Part shown: in pieces, positions 16,989-25,230 of the stretch
Layout: each line of letters opens with the position of its first letter
Position numbering within the stretch: position 1 is the first letter of the stretch
Assembly (NCBI RefSeq): GCF_029392015.1
Contig: NZ_CP113925.1
Location: 434,001-498,000 of the forward strand
DNA: 64,000 nt
From: Bifidobacterium sp. ESL0728
Lineage (GTDB): Bacteria > Actinomycetota > Actinomycetes > Actinomycetales > Bifidobacteriaceae
Direction of reading: 5' to 3'
The notes under the pieces: generated by a model
Database searches by the model: none
Told to the model about the DNA's origin: nothing
The model's input: the letters and a program-made list of their open reading frames with translations, nothing else
Program-made: the position numbers and the translations under genes

Positions 16989-18068
16989 TCAAGCCGATTT
17001 GCGCTTTACAACCCATACATTCTGCGGTCCTAGTGCAATGCCGTCTTTATCCTGTTTTTCGTTTTTCTTGCCGTGACGCTCGTGTTGCCTCTCGTCAATT
17101 GCTTCTTTGATCTGAGCGACATATTCCGACATATCGTGATCGAAATCGACGGTGGTCAATGAAGGCTCAAAATATTGCCCCATCGAAAGATTATCGACGC
17201 CAATCACCTTGAGATCGTCGGGCACTTTGATGCCCATTTCCTTGCAACCTGTCAAAACCGCGGCGGCGCAGTCGTCATTGAAACAGCAGATTGCATCAGT
17301 TTGTTTTTCCCTGATGGTTTTGAGGGCCTCACGTACGGATTCGAAGTCTTGCAGATCGATTTCAAGGTTGCATGTCAGTTTTTGGCCGGATTGTGCCAGC
17401 GCGTCTTCGACGCCGCGGATTCGGAAAGCGCGCAGACCGAAGCCGAGGGGATCACTGGCTCCGATATAACCGATTCGTTTGCAGCCGCCCGAAATAAGGT
17501 ATTTGCCTTGGGTGTTTCCCAGATTGTATTGGAAGCGCGAAAAAACGGGCATTGGCTCCTGGTCGACGTCGGGCGACCAGAATTCTACCAGCGGAATTCC
17601 CAGATTCTTAAGAAGTTTGCGGTCACCGTCCGAAAAATCGAAGAACGGTACGACGACCCCAGGCGTCATGTCCGAAAGCAACTGTCTCAGAGGTGTTGTC
17701 GTGCCTGCTGAACGTGAAAATACGCAAGACAATCCGGCGTTGGTGAGTTGCTTGCTCAGTGCGTTCCACATGCTGTCGGCGCGGCCCGATGGCATCCATC
17801 CCGGAGCGAGGCAAAGGACGGTGCTGCCGTGGCCTTTGCGCAGTGTCCTTGCTTCAGCAGATGGGACGAAACCCAGCTTTTGCGCGGCTTGCAGAACGCG
17901 CTCGCGTGTGCGTTCCGGAATCGAACCTGCTTTTTCGTTCATCACCATGCTCACGGTTGTGCGGGACACGCCGGCTTCCTTGGCCACATCGGCGCTTGTC
18001 GTCTTATGAATATGCAATTCCCGTCCAACCTTAAACGTAGTTATTTCCCCAAAGTAGTATACCGGCAC
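16989..18068 (-). CDS. LacI-family transcriptional regulator
   Basis: The N-terminal helix-turn-helix (TSADVAKEAGVSRTTVSMVMN) and the hinge helix region are typical of LacI/GalR repressors, and a periplasmic-binding-like effector domain follows (AICCFNDDCAAAVLTGCKEMG; VIGVDNLSMGQYFEPSLTTVDFD). It probably represses the divergent MFS transporter and hydrolase genes by binding the palindromes at 18169-18207 and releasing on a sugar or similar ligand. The start is uncertain: GTG 18068 is the longest form, while TTG 18017 would begin just before the HTH. The C-terminus is Lys-rich. Confidence 0.9.
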   Translation of the reverse strand: MPVYYFGEITTFKVGRELHIHKTTSADVAKEAGVSRTTVSMVMNEKAGSIPERTRERVLQAAQKLGFVPSAEARTLRKGHGSTVLCLAPGWMPSGRADSMWNALSKQLTNAGLSCVFSRSAGTTTPLRQLLSDMTPGVVVPFFDFSDGDRKLLKNLGIPLVEFWSPDVDQEPMPVFSRFQYNLGNTQGKYLISGGCKRIGYIGASDPLGFGLRAFRIRGVEDALAQSGQKLTCNLEIDLQDFESVREALKTIREKQTDAICCFNDDCAAAVLTGCKEMGIKVPDDLKVIGVDNLSMGQYFEPSLTTVDFDHDMSEYVAQIKEAIDERQHERHGKKNEKQDKDGIALGPQNVWVVKRKSA

Positions 18069-18135
18069 GCCTGTGCAAATTAGATTTAGGTATAGGCAGG
18101 AGAAGGGGTTTGCCTATATGAAATCGGCCTTGGTT

Positions 18136-18163
18136 TTGACAAATTGGATTTATGCTCTATACT
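18136..18163 (+). promoter_or_regulatory. Promoter of the MFS transporter gene
   Basis: TTGACA (18136-18141), 16-bp spacer, TATACT (18158-18163): a near-consensus housekeeping promoter, directly followed by the operator-like palindromes. Confidence 0.75.
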
Positions 18164-18168
18164 GCCTA

Positions 18169-18207
18169 GTGACACGTGTTACTGACACGAATCACTAACT
18201 CGTGTTA
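18169..18207. promoter_or_regulatory. Twin LacI-type operators
   Basis: Operator 1 is the near-perfect palindrome GTGACACGTGTTAC (18169-18182). Operator 2 spans 18184-18207, with half-sites GACACG and CGTGTTA. Both cover the expected transcription start just downstream of the -10 box, a classic repression position. Confidence 0.65.
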
Positions 18208-18213
18208 CTTAAA

Positions 18214-18234
18214 TTGTCAGCGAATTACTGACAA
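18214..18234. promoter_or_regulatory. Further inverted repeat in the 5' leader
   Basis: TTGTCAG (18214-18220) and CTGACAA (18228-18234) are a perfect 7-bp inverted repeat ending about 10 bp before the GAAGGAGAT ribosome site. It could be a third protein-binding site or a small RNA hairpin. Confidence 0.45.
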
Positions 18235-18256
18235 GTGAGACCGAAGGAGATCTAAC

Positions 18257-19546
18257 TTGAGTTCCGACATTCAAGCAACTGGAGCAAAGACGCCGGTTGT
18301 GAAACATAAAATGAGCGTTACCCGCATTTTGGGCCTGCTGATGCCCACGATTATCGCTCTCTACGGCGTTTATCAGGCGATCAACCAGGTGTTGCTGCCT
18401 GCTCAGATTGCACAAATCTCGCCGTCGGGCAAGGTGCATTACATGGCCATCGCCTCGCTGGTGGAATCCGTGGTCGGCACCATCATCCTGCCTGTGGGCG
18501 CAGCTATCTCTGACCGCACGCAGACCAAGTTTGGCAAGCGTACGCCATGGCTGCTTTTCTCGGCTGTCGGCACCTTGATTACCTGCCTGATCATGGCTAC
18601 GGCAAAATCGATTCCCGTCGTCGTTATCATGGCCGGTTTCGTATGGTTCTTCGCCAATTGGTATCAGGGCGTGATTTACGCGGTCATCCCCGATCGCATT
18701 CCTGAGAATTATCGCGGTCTTGCGTCCTCCGCTGCCGGCTTGGGTCTTCCGTTCGGCATCCTGATTTTCGTCAATATCGCCGCTCGTACCAGCCGGTTTG
18801 TCGGCTATGCCGTCGTTGGCGTCTTCATCGTACTCACCACGATCCTGTTCGTCGTCTTTGCCCGTGAGGACTCTTCGATCCGCGCGAAAGTCGAAGTTCA
18901 GGAAGCCCAAGAGACCTCGGAAACCGAGGAGGCGCCAGCCAAGCACACCGCGTTCTTCTCCGCTTTCCTTCATCGCGATTTCACCATGGCTTTCCTTTCC
19001 CGTTTCCTGTTCTTCTTCGCGAATTTCGCGGTTTCCAATTTCACGTTCTATATTCTGAGCGATTACATCGGCGTGAAGAACCTGCCGAGCGCCAATGTCG
19101 CCGCCAACGTCGCAACCGTTTCGACGTTCTCTACCGTCGCGCAGATCATCGCGATCATCGTTTTCGGCAAGCTTGCGGACGTGCTCGACAGAAGAAAGAT
19201 GATTGTGGCGCTTTCCTCGATTACCTACATGGTCTCGTTCATCGTCCCGCTCGTCTCCAAGACCTGGGTCGGAATGTTGATTTATGCCGTGATCAGCGGT
19301 GCTGCGTCCGGTGTCTACTTCGCGGTCGATATCGCCGTGATGTCGCTGGTGCTGCCCAGCAAGGCCGATGAAGGACGTGACCTTGGCATCCTCGCGATCG
19401 CCACTTCGGTTCCCGCCGCCGTGGCCCCGCTTGTGGGTTCGACATTGCTCGACATCTCCGGCACGTATGCTTCGATTTTCGTCTTCGGAATCGTTACGGC
19501 CCTGTTGGGTGGCCTGTTTGCGTTCTTGATCAAGTCGGTGCGCTGA
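18257..19546 (+). CDS. MFS transporter
   Basis: A 429-residue major facilitator protein with about 12 hydrophobic segments in two halves, separated by a charged acidic loop (EVQEAQETSETEEAPAK, about residues 214-232). An MFS-like loop reads ISDRTQTKFGKRTPWL between segments 2 and 3, close to the glycoside/sugar-cation symporter style (DRTRTKFGRRRPW). It starts at TTG 18257, 6 nt after GAAGGAGAT. It lies under the LacI-controlled promoter and upstream of an alpha/beta hydrolase, so it may import a glycoside, ester or other ligand of that repressor. The substrate is unknown. Confidence 0.88.
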   Translation: MSSDIQATGAKTPVVKHKMSVTRILGLLMPTIIALYGVYQAINQVLLPAQIAQISPSGKVHYMAIASLVESVVGTIILPVGAAISDRTQTKFGKRTPWLLFSAVGTLITCLIMATAKSIPVVVIMAGFVWFFANWYQGVIYAVIPDRIPENYRGLASSAAGLGLPFGILIFVNIAARTSRFVGYAVVGVFIVLTTILFVVFAREDSSIRAKVEVQEAQETSETEEAPAKHTAFFSAFLHRDFTMAFLSRFLFFFANFAVSNFTFYILSDYIGVKNLPSANVAANVATVSTFSTVAQIIAIIVFGKLADVLDRRKMIVALSSITYMVSFIVPLVSKTWVGMLIYAVISGAASGVYFAVDIAVMSLVLPSKADEGRDLGILAIATSVPAAVAPLVGSTLLDISGTYASIFVFGIVTALLGGLFAFLIKSVR

Positions 19547-19630
19547 CGCTCATCAAAGCGCCGATAGACAGAGTCAGGCGCTGATTGAAAACTATTGTCT
19601 AGTAATAGAATCTAATTAAAAGAGGTATAA

Positions 19631-20485
19631 ATGCCATACGCAAAAAACAAGGATGTATCGCTGTATTACGAAGCGTACGGTCCTGAAAACGGCCCGGCAC
19701 TGATCATGGTCGAGGGCTATACCGCACAGATGGTCGGCTGGGAGCGTGGTTTCGTAGAGAACCTGAATGCTGCCGGTATCCGCACCATTCTGATGGACAA
19801 TCGCGATGTGGGGCTTTCCTCGCAGGTCGCGGGGCCCGACCAGATCGGCAAATGCTATTCGGTTGCCGACATGGCCGATGACGTCGTGGCCGTCGCCGAC
19901 GCCTGCGGACTCAAGAAGTTCCATGTTTTGGGCCAGTCGATGGGCGGCATGATCGCGCAGCAACTGCTGGTCGACCACGAAGACCGTCTCAAGTCCGCCA
20001 GCATTTTCTTTACGGCGCCGGCCAACCAGCCCCAGTGGATGTCAGAGTCGAATTCGTCGGGCGACAGCGAGACCAAGGGTCTTGACGCGGCGGACTCCAG
20101 GGACGAAGCGATCGAGATCTTCATCTCTCGTGAGCGTGCCTGCCACGAAGGTTCCATCTACGGATTCGACGAGCAGTGGGCGCGTGAGCTCGGCGGCATC
20201 ACCTATGACCGTTGCTACCGCGTTGACGGCTGGCGCCGCCAGCAGGCCGCGATGTCCGATTTTGCCATCGATGCCGATAAGCTCGGGGCCAGCACGGTTC
20301 CTTCTCTCGTCATTCATGGCCGCAACGACCCGTTCTTCAATGACGCGGCCACGTGGTTCATCGCCGACCATCTGAAGAATTCCGAAGTGCATGTCTATCC
20401 CGGCATGGCACATGAGATTCCTCGGCCGCTGTGGGGAGAATTCACGAAATTCATCGCTCGCACGGTTCGCCGCGGGGAGCAGTGA
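19631..20485 (+). CDS. Alpha/beta hydrolase
   Basis: A 284-residue cytoplasmic hydrolase with the nucleophile elbow GQSMGG (Ser103), acid Asp233 in HGRNDPFF and His261 in YPGMAHEIP. The oxyanion region is EGYTAQMVGWERG, and the cap lies at about residues 135-205. Such enzymes cleave esters, lactones or C-C bonds. It follows the MFS gene by 84 bp with no terminator between, so cotranscription and shared LacI control are likely. The ribosome site is weak (AAAAGAGG). Confidence 0.88.
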   Translation: MPYAKNKDVSLYYEAYGPENGPALIMVEGYTAQMVGWERGFVENLNAAGIRTILMDNRDVGLSSQVAGPDQIGKCYSVADMADDVVAVADACGLKKFHVLGQSMGGMIAQQLLVDHEDRLKSASIFFTAPANQPQWMSESNSSGDSETKGLDAADSRDEAIEIFISRERACHEGSIYGFDEQWARELGGITYDRCYRVDGWRRQQAAMSDFAIDADKLGASTVPSLVIHGRNDPFFNDAATWFIADHLKNSEVHVYPGMAHEIPRPLWGEFTKFIARTVRRGEQ

Positions 20486-20560
20486 ACTGGGGCCGTGTTT
20501 AAGGCATTTTGATGCGGTGTTGGTGAGCCGCGTAGCTCTTTGCCTGTAACACTCATCTGC

Positions 20561-20607
20561 AAGGGTGCCGCGATTTCCGATTTCAGGGGAATTGCGGCAC
20601 CCTTTTT
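20561..20607 (+). terminator. Intrinsic terminator after hydrolase
   Basis: The stem AAGGGTGCCGC/GCGGCACCCTT, with additional inner pairing, runs into TTTTTG. Confidence 0.88.
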
Positions 20608-20813
20608 GTTGCTTTTCAATAATCGGGTTATGTTGCTTTCGTTCATCGGGAAGATTTCGATTCTGGTTCCGTTCTGTTTTCCTTCAATCGGTTTATTGCC
20701 ACCTATGGCGTCAGATGAATGCAAGTGCGGCTATCCGCGGCTGATTTTTCGAGCCCGGCAATGATAGTATTGCTTTGTAATGTATTTCAGCATATATTGG
20801 CAAGGAGGCTGAT

Positions 20814-21728
20814 GTGAGCAAGAAACACGGCAAGAACAAAAAGGTCATTAGCAGGAAAAACTTCAAGATTATCGACAATGTGGACACCCCTGAAAAGCGG
20901 CTTGAAGACCGGATGTCGTTGATGCAGATGGCGATGGACGAATATGATGAATATCTGGGTGGAACACTGGATCATTCGGTTTCGTGGTATCTGATGTGCT
21001 CGTGGAACGGTCTGACGACCATACAAAGCGCGATTCTGATTGCGCGTCTCGCTACGCTGCTCGATGCCTCGCAAACTGGTGACAAATGGACTCCGTTTGT
21101 TCATGCGCATCAGGGCAAGCACGGTCTGGAAATCTACGCCAGGAAGGACAAGTCGAAGCGTGAAAAGGGGCCTGCGTTCGACGTCAAGCATATCCGCATG
21201 GTCATGCGTTCGGTGATGACCAAGGACAAGCTCGCAACCATCACCGACGAGCAGGTGATGAGTTTCGCCCGCACATTGCGAGACATCGCGGTGCGCGAGG
21301 AGGAGCGTGAGGCGAAAGACGACCGGAAAGATGGCCCGAACTCCCCGGGATCCGTTGCGTTTGAGGATGCGAAGGGATATGCCGATGTAGATGCATTGGA
21401 TGACGTTGACGACATCGACGATGGTGGCGATACTGAGGGTGAGGCCGGTATCGATTTTGACGCCATGGCCGATGAGGAAGCGGATTTCGAGCCATCCGAC
21501 GGTGACGAGGATGCCGGAGTCCTGGGTGAAACCGGGCCTCTGAGCGAATCCGCTGCGGCGGAAGGATTGCCGGAGGGTGATGCCGAAAGTAGCACCGAAA
21601 GCAGTACTGAAGGGGACAAAGGCCGGGAAAACGAAAATCATGCCGGTTCCGGCCACGATGACCCATTGGCGGATATTCCCGAACTGAAAAGGTTGGATTT
21701 GGGGAAAGCTGGGAAGGATAAGAAATAA
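20814..21728 (+). CDS. Uncharacterised protein with acidic low-complexity tail
   Basis: A 304-residue protein not recognised. Residues 1-20 are Lys-rich. Residues about 20-165 look like a compact helical domain (RMSLMQMAMDEYDEYLGGTLDHSVSWYLMCSWNGLTT; HIRMVMRSVMTKDKLATITDEQVMSFARTLRDIA). The rest is a disordered tail extremely rich in Asp, Glu, Gly and Ser. It has no signal peptide or membrane segment. It starts at GTG 20814 after a GGAGG site (AAGGAGGCTGAT). It is monocistronic and faces ppdK across a terminator. Basic head plus acidic tail would suit a nucleic-acid or protein-binding role, but that is speculation. Confidence 0.75.
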   Translation: MSKKHGKNKKVISRKNFKIIDNVDTPEKRLEDRMSLMQMAMDEYDEYLGGTLDHSVSWYLMCSWNGLTTIQSAILIARLATLLDASQTGDKWTPFVHAHQGKHGLEIYARKDKSKREKGPAFDVKHIRMVMRSVMTKDKLATITDEQVMSFARTLRDIAVREEEREAKDDRKDGPNSPGSVAFEDAKGYADVDALDDVDDIDDGGDTEGEAGIDFDAMADEEADFEPSDGDEDAGVLGETGPLSESAAAEGLPEGDAESSTESSTEGDKGRENENHAGSGHDDPLADIPELKRLDLGKAGKDKK

Positions 21729-21899
21729 GGATTATCGAATCATAATAAAGTTAACATGGTTGGTGACTTATGGTAAGGCGAATATGGGCCGTATAGAATG
21801 CGGATAGATGCATATCATCGCAGATATATAAGCATATAGGCAACGTCCGTTTGTGCCGTTGATTTTCTGTTCCGCGGTTTGCCATAGGGAATAACAATT

Positions 21900-21950
21900 G
21901 ATGCTGTCTGAAACCAGTAAGGTCTCCGGTTTCAGACAGCATCATATTTT
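21900..21950. terminator. Bidirectional terminator between convergent genes
   Basis: A perfect 16-bp stem GATGCTGTCTGAAACC/GGTTTCAGACAGCATC with a 12-nt loop lies between the unknown gene and ppdK, with ATATTTT on the plus side. Confidence 0.85.
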
Positions 21951-21988
21951 ACGCGTTTGTCGATTCAGTGGTTTGTCGACATTTTGCG

Positions 21989-24634
21989 TTATCGGCGTTC
22001 GGGCGCGTGGCGTCCCAACGCGGCCTGTGCAGCGGCGAGACGGGCCACGGGCACACGGTAGGTGGAGCACGAAACGTAATCCAGCCCCACGCCTTCGCAG
22101 AACTCGATCGATTCCGGGTCCCCTCCGTGTTCGCCGCAGATGCCGACCCTGAGGTTCGGGCGGACGCGTCTGCCGGAGTCGACGGCCATCTTGATGAGTC
22201 GGCCCACGCCCTTGCGGTCCAAATGCGAGAACGGGTCTTCCTTCAAGAGGCCCTTGTCGTAGTAATCCTGCAGGAACGAGCCGGCGTCGTCGCGGCTCAG
22301 GCCGAAGGTCATCTGTGTCAGGTCGTTGGTGCCGAAGGAGAAGAACTCGGCTCTGGCGGCGATGTCGCCGGCGGTCAGTGCGGCGCGCGGCGTCTCGATC
22401 ATCGTACCGACCGAGCAATAGAGCGAGATGCCTGAGCTGGCGATGACCTCCTTGGCCGTGGTTTCGACGATTGATTTCACATAATCGAATTCGGCCGATT
22501 CGCTCACCAGCGGGATCATGATTTCCGGGGCGACCGTCCAATCGGGGTGCTCGCGCTTGATCTCCACAGCGGCTTCAAGCACGGCCCTGGTTTGCATGCG
22601 GGCGATCGAAGGATAGGTCACCGCGAGTCGGCACCCGCGATGGCCGAGCATCGGGTTGACTTCGGTGAGCTCGGCGGTGGCGCGGTTGATGTCCTCGACG
22701 CTTTGGCCGGTCGTTTCGGCCAGCGCGGCCACGGCCTCCGGGGTCTTGGGCAGGAACTCGTGCAGCGGCGGATCGATGAGGCGCACCGTCATCGGTTCGC
22801 CCTCCATCGCCTCGTACATCGCCTTGAAGTCCTCACGTTGCATCGGCAGCAGCACGTCGAGCGCGGCCTGTCGTTCGTCCTCGTCGCGTGCCACAATCAT
22901 CCGCCTGATGGCGTCGATGCGTTCCGGGCGGAAGAACATGTGCTCGGTGCGGCACAGGCCAATGCCCTCGGCCCCGAGCTCGCGCGAACGGCGTGCGTCT
23001 TCGGGGGTGTCGGCGTTCGCGCGTACCTCAAGTCTGCGGAAACGGTCGGCCCATGACATCACGCGGCCGAACGCGCCGGTCATGGAGGCCGGTTCCGTTT
23101 CGAGCTTGCCCTCGTAAACCGAACCAGAACCGCCATCGAGCGAAATCCAGTCGCCTTCATTGAGCTGGTGACCGCCGATAGTGCAGCTTCCGTCATCGGC
23201 GAATTGCAGCGCCGAAACCCCGGAAACGCAGCACTTGCCGATGCCGCGTGCCACCACGGCCGCATGGCTGGTCATGCCGCCGCGGGCGGTCATGATGCCT
23301 TCGGCGTGGTGCATGCCCACGATGTCCTCCGGGGTGGTGTCGCGGCGGACGAGAATGACGTGCTCGCCGCGATTCGACCAGGCTTCGGCATCGTCGGAGG
23401 AAAAGACCACGCGGCCGGCCGCCGCTCCCGGCGATGCCGCCAGACCGGTGCCCAGCACGGTCCCGGTTTTCAGTGCCTCGTCGGTGAAGCGGGGGTGCAG
23501 CATGGCGGTGATATAGGTCGGGTCAATCGAGCAGACGGCGTCCTCCTGGGTGAGCACACCCTCGTCCACCAGGTCGCTGGCGATCTGGAAGGCGGCTTGC
23601 GGGGTGCGCTTGCCGTTGCGGGTCTGGAGCATGAAGAGGTGCCCCTCCTCGATGGTGAACTCCATGTCCTGCATGTCCCGATAGTGCAGCTCAAGCTTGT
23701 GCACAATCTGCTCGAAGGTCTCGTAGAGCGCGGGATTGCGGGTTTTCAGGGTCTCGATCGGTTCGGGGGTGCGAACGCCGGAAACGACGTCCTCGCCCTG
23801 CGCGTTCATCAGGTATTCGCCGAACAGCCCTTTTTCGCCGTTGACCGGATTGCGCGAGAAGGCCACGCCGGTGCCGGAATCCTCGGAAAGGTTGCCGAAG
23901 ACCATGCGCTGCACCGTGACGGCGGTGCCCCAATCGTCGGGAATATTGTTCATCTTGCGGAAGTAGACGGCGCGAGGGTTGTTCCAGGAACGGAAGACCG
24001 CTTTGATGGCTTCGAACAGCTGCGTGGCCGGTTCGGTGGGGAAGTCCTCGCCCTTGGCCGTCCTGTAGTCCTCCAGGAAGCGGTCGGCGAGCCACTGCAT
24101 GTCTTGTGCGTCGAGATCGACGTCTGATTCCACGCCGCGTTCGGCCTTGCGCTGGTCGATGCGATGCTCGAAGATGTCCTCATTGATGCCCATAACCACG
24201 TTGCCGTACATCTGGATAAAGCGACGGTAGGAATCCCAGGCCCAGCGCGCATTGCCGGATTTTTCGCCCAGCGCCTCGACCACATCCCGGTTCAAACCCA
24301 GATTGAGGATGGTGTCCATCATGCCGGGCATCGAGACCTGTGCGCCGGAACGCACCGAAACCAGCAGCGGATTGTCGGCGTCACCAAGCGTCTTGCCGGT
24401 ACGTTGCTCCAGTTGAGCCAAGGCGTCCAATACTGGCTGGTGGATTTCCGCGTCGATACCATCTGGATTTTTCATATAGCTTCGGCAGGCTTCGGTGGTG
24501 ATGGTAAAGCCTTCCGGCACCGGCATCCCCAGCTTGGTCATTTCGGCCACGCCGGCTCCCTTGCCGCCCAAAAGGTCGCGCATCGAGGCGTCGCCTTCCG
24601 AGAATTGGTATACGTATTGTGTGCTACTGTGCAT
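21989..24634 (-). CDS. ppdK: Pyruvate, phosphate dikinase
   Basis: An 881-residue PPDK that interconverts pyruvate, ATP and Pi with PEP, AMP and PPi. Its ATP-grasp domain begins LLGGKGAGVAEMTKLGMPVPEGFTI. The phosphotransfer His457 is in GGMTSHAAVVARG, and the C-terminal PEP/pyruvate barrel includes GHRGCRLAVTYP and the catalytic-Cys region VGICGEHGGDP. Length matches the bacterial enzyme. It gives flexible glycolysis/gluconeogenesis at the PEP node. It is transcribed alone, after the valS terminator and a long repeat-bearing spacer. Confidence 0.97.
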   Translation of the reverse strand: MHSSTQYVYQFSEGDASMRDLLGGKGAGVAEMTKLGMPVPEGFTITTEACRSYMKNPDGIDAEIHQPVLDALAQLEQRTGKTLGDADNPLLVSVRSGAQVSMPGMMDTILNLGLNRDVVEALGEKSGNARWAWDSYRRFIQMYGNVVMGINEDIFEHRIDQRKAERGVESDVDLDAQDMQWLADRFLEDYRTAKGEDFPTEPATQLFEAIKAVFRSWNNPRAVYFRKMNNIPDDWGTAVTVQRMVFGNLSEDSGTGVAFSRNPVNGEKGLFGEYLMNAQGEDVVSGVRTPEPIETLKTRNPALYETFEQIVHKLELHYRDMQDMEFTIEEGHLFMLQTRNGKRTPQAAFQIASDLVDEGVLTQEDAVCSIDPTYITAMLHPRFTDEALKTGTVLGTGLAASPGAAAGRVVFSSDDAEAWSNRGEHVILVRRDTTPEDIVGMHHAEGIMTARGGMTSHAAVVARGIGKCCVSGVSALQFADDGSCTIGGHQLNEGDWISLDGGSGSVYEGKLETEPASMTGAFGRVMSWADRFRRLEVRANADTPEDARRSRELGAEGIGLCRTEHMFFRPERIDAIRRMIVARDEDERQAALDVLLPMQREDFKAMYEAMEGEPMTVRLIDPPLHEFLPKTPEAVAALAETTGQSVEDINRATAELTEVNPMLGHRGCRLAVTYPSIARMQTRAVLEAAVEIKREHPDWTVAPEIMIPLVSESAEFDYVKSIVETTAKEVIASSGISLYCSVGTMIETPRAALTAGDIAARAEFFSFGTNDLTQMTFGLSRDDAGSFLQDYYDKGLLKEDPFSHLDRKGVGRLIKMAVDSGRRVRPNLRVGICGEHGGDPESIEFCEGVGLDYVSCSTYRVPVARLAAAQAALGRHAPERR

Positions 24635-25170
24635 CTATCTTTCCCTCATTGGACCTTGTGAATTTCGGACGGCTGCCACATGGTGAATACGAAACCGGCG
24701 ATGTGATGACAATCTTGCAGCGTTTAATTCAAAATAGTCGGAAAATGAGCGTTGTCAAATCGATTGACGTTTTTTAGGCGATTTGTCCGGTTTATGAGAC
24801 TTCTGGAGGTGTATCGCAAAGCGAAATGACATGGAAACGATTGATGCAAAATGAAGATATGAGGATTTCGCGCATTTTGGTCGCTAAAAGTTCTGAAATG
24901 AACGCATTGCAGATACGCTGAGCGGATGTGCGAAACGGGTGTGCAGAGCGAGTACGCGGAACGGATATACAACGCGTGCGTACACGCTATGGGTACATGA
25001 AACGGATACTCAGTGTAGATGTATGAAAACGGGTATGCAGAGTGGATACGAGGAACAGATGCGCGGTGTAGGTATACGCTACGGGTACGCGGAACGGATA
25101 CGCATGCTGTAGATACACGGAACAGACATATGAAACAAACATGCAGAGAGTAAATATGCAAACAGATATG
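24635..25170. other. Spacer upstream of ppdK
   Basis: A gene-free spacer of over 500 bp. The part near ppdK (24635-24900) is AT-rich and probably holds its promoter, though no convincing boxes were fixed. The part from 24926 is a degenerate tandem repeat, listed separately. Reverse frames give Tyr/Ser/Arg-rich translations that look spurious. Confidence 0.5.
24926..25135. repeat. Degenerate higher-order tandem repeat (about 92 bp)
   Basis: Short units of the form GGTACGCGGAACGGATACGC recur at about 24926, 24951, 24992, 25019, 25044, 25084 and 25111. The spacing pattern 25-41-27 is repeated, so two full units of about 92 bp plus part of a third lie in tandem, with many substitutions. Confidence 0.7.
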
Positions 25171-25171
25171 C

Positions 25172-25212
25172 AAAAGGCCCGACGCGCTGTATCCAGCGTG
25201 TTGGGCCTTTTA
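25172..25212 (-). terminator. Intrinsic terminator of valS
   Basis: On the minus strand, AAAGGCCCAACACGCTGG pairs with CCAGCGCGTCGGGCCTTT (one wobble/mismatch region), closing with TTTTGC. It lies 19 bp after the valS stop. Confidence 0.85.
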
Positions 25213-25230
25213 TACCAACGATTCAGGAGG

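Noticed and set aside
21751..21945. Small minus-strand frame overlapping the terminator downstream of ppdK
   Set aside because: Its start lies within a 16-bp terminator stem; a small gene there is implausible.
24724..25173. 149-codon minus-strand frame rich in Tyr, Ser, Arg and Cys
   Set aside because: It lies over a degenerate tandem repeat, has no ribosome site or family resemblance, and its composition follows the repeat.
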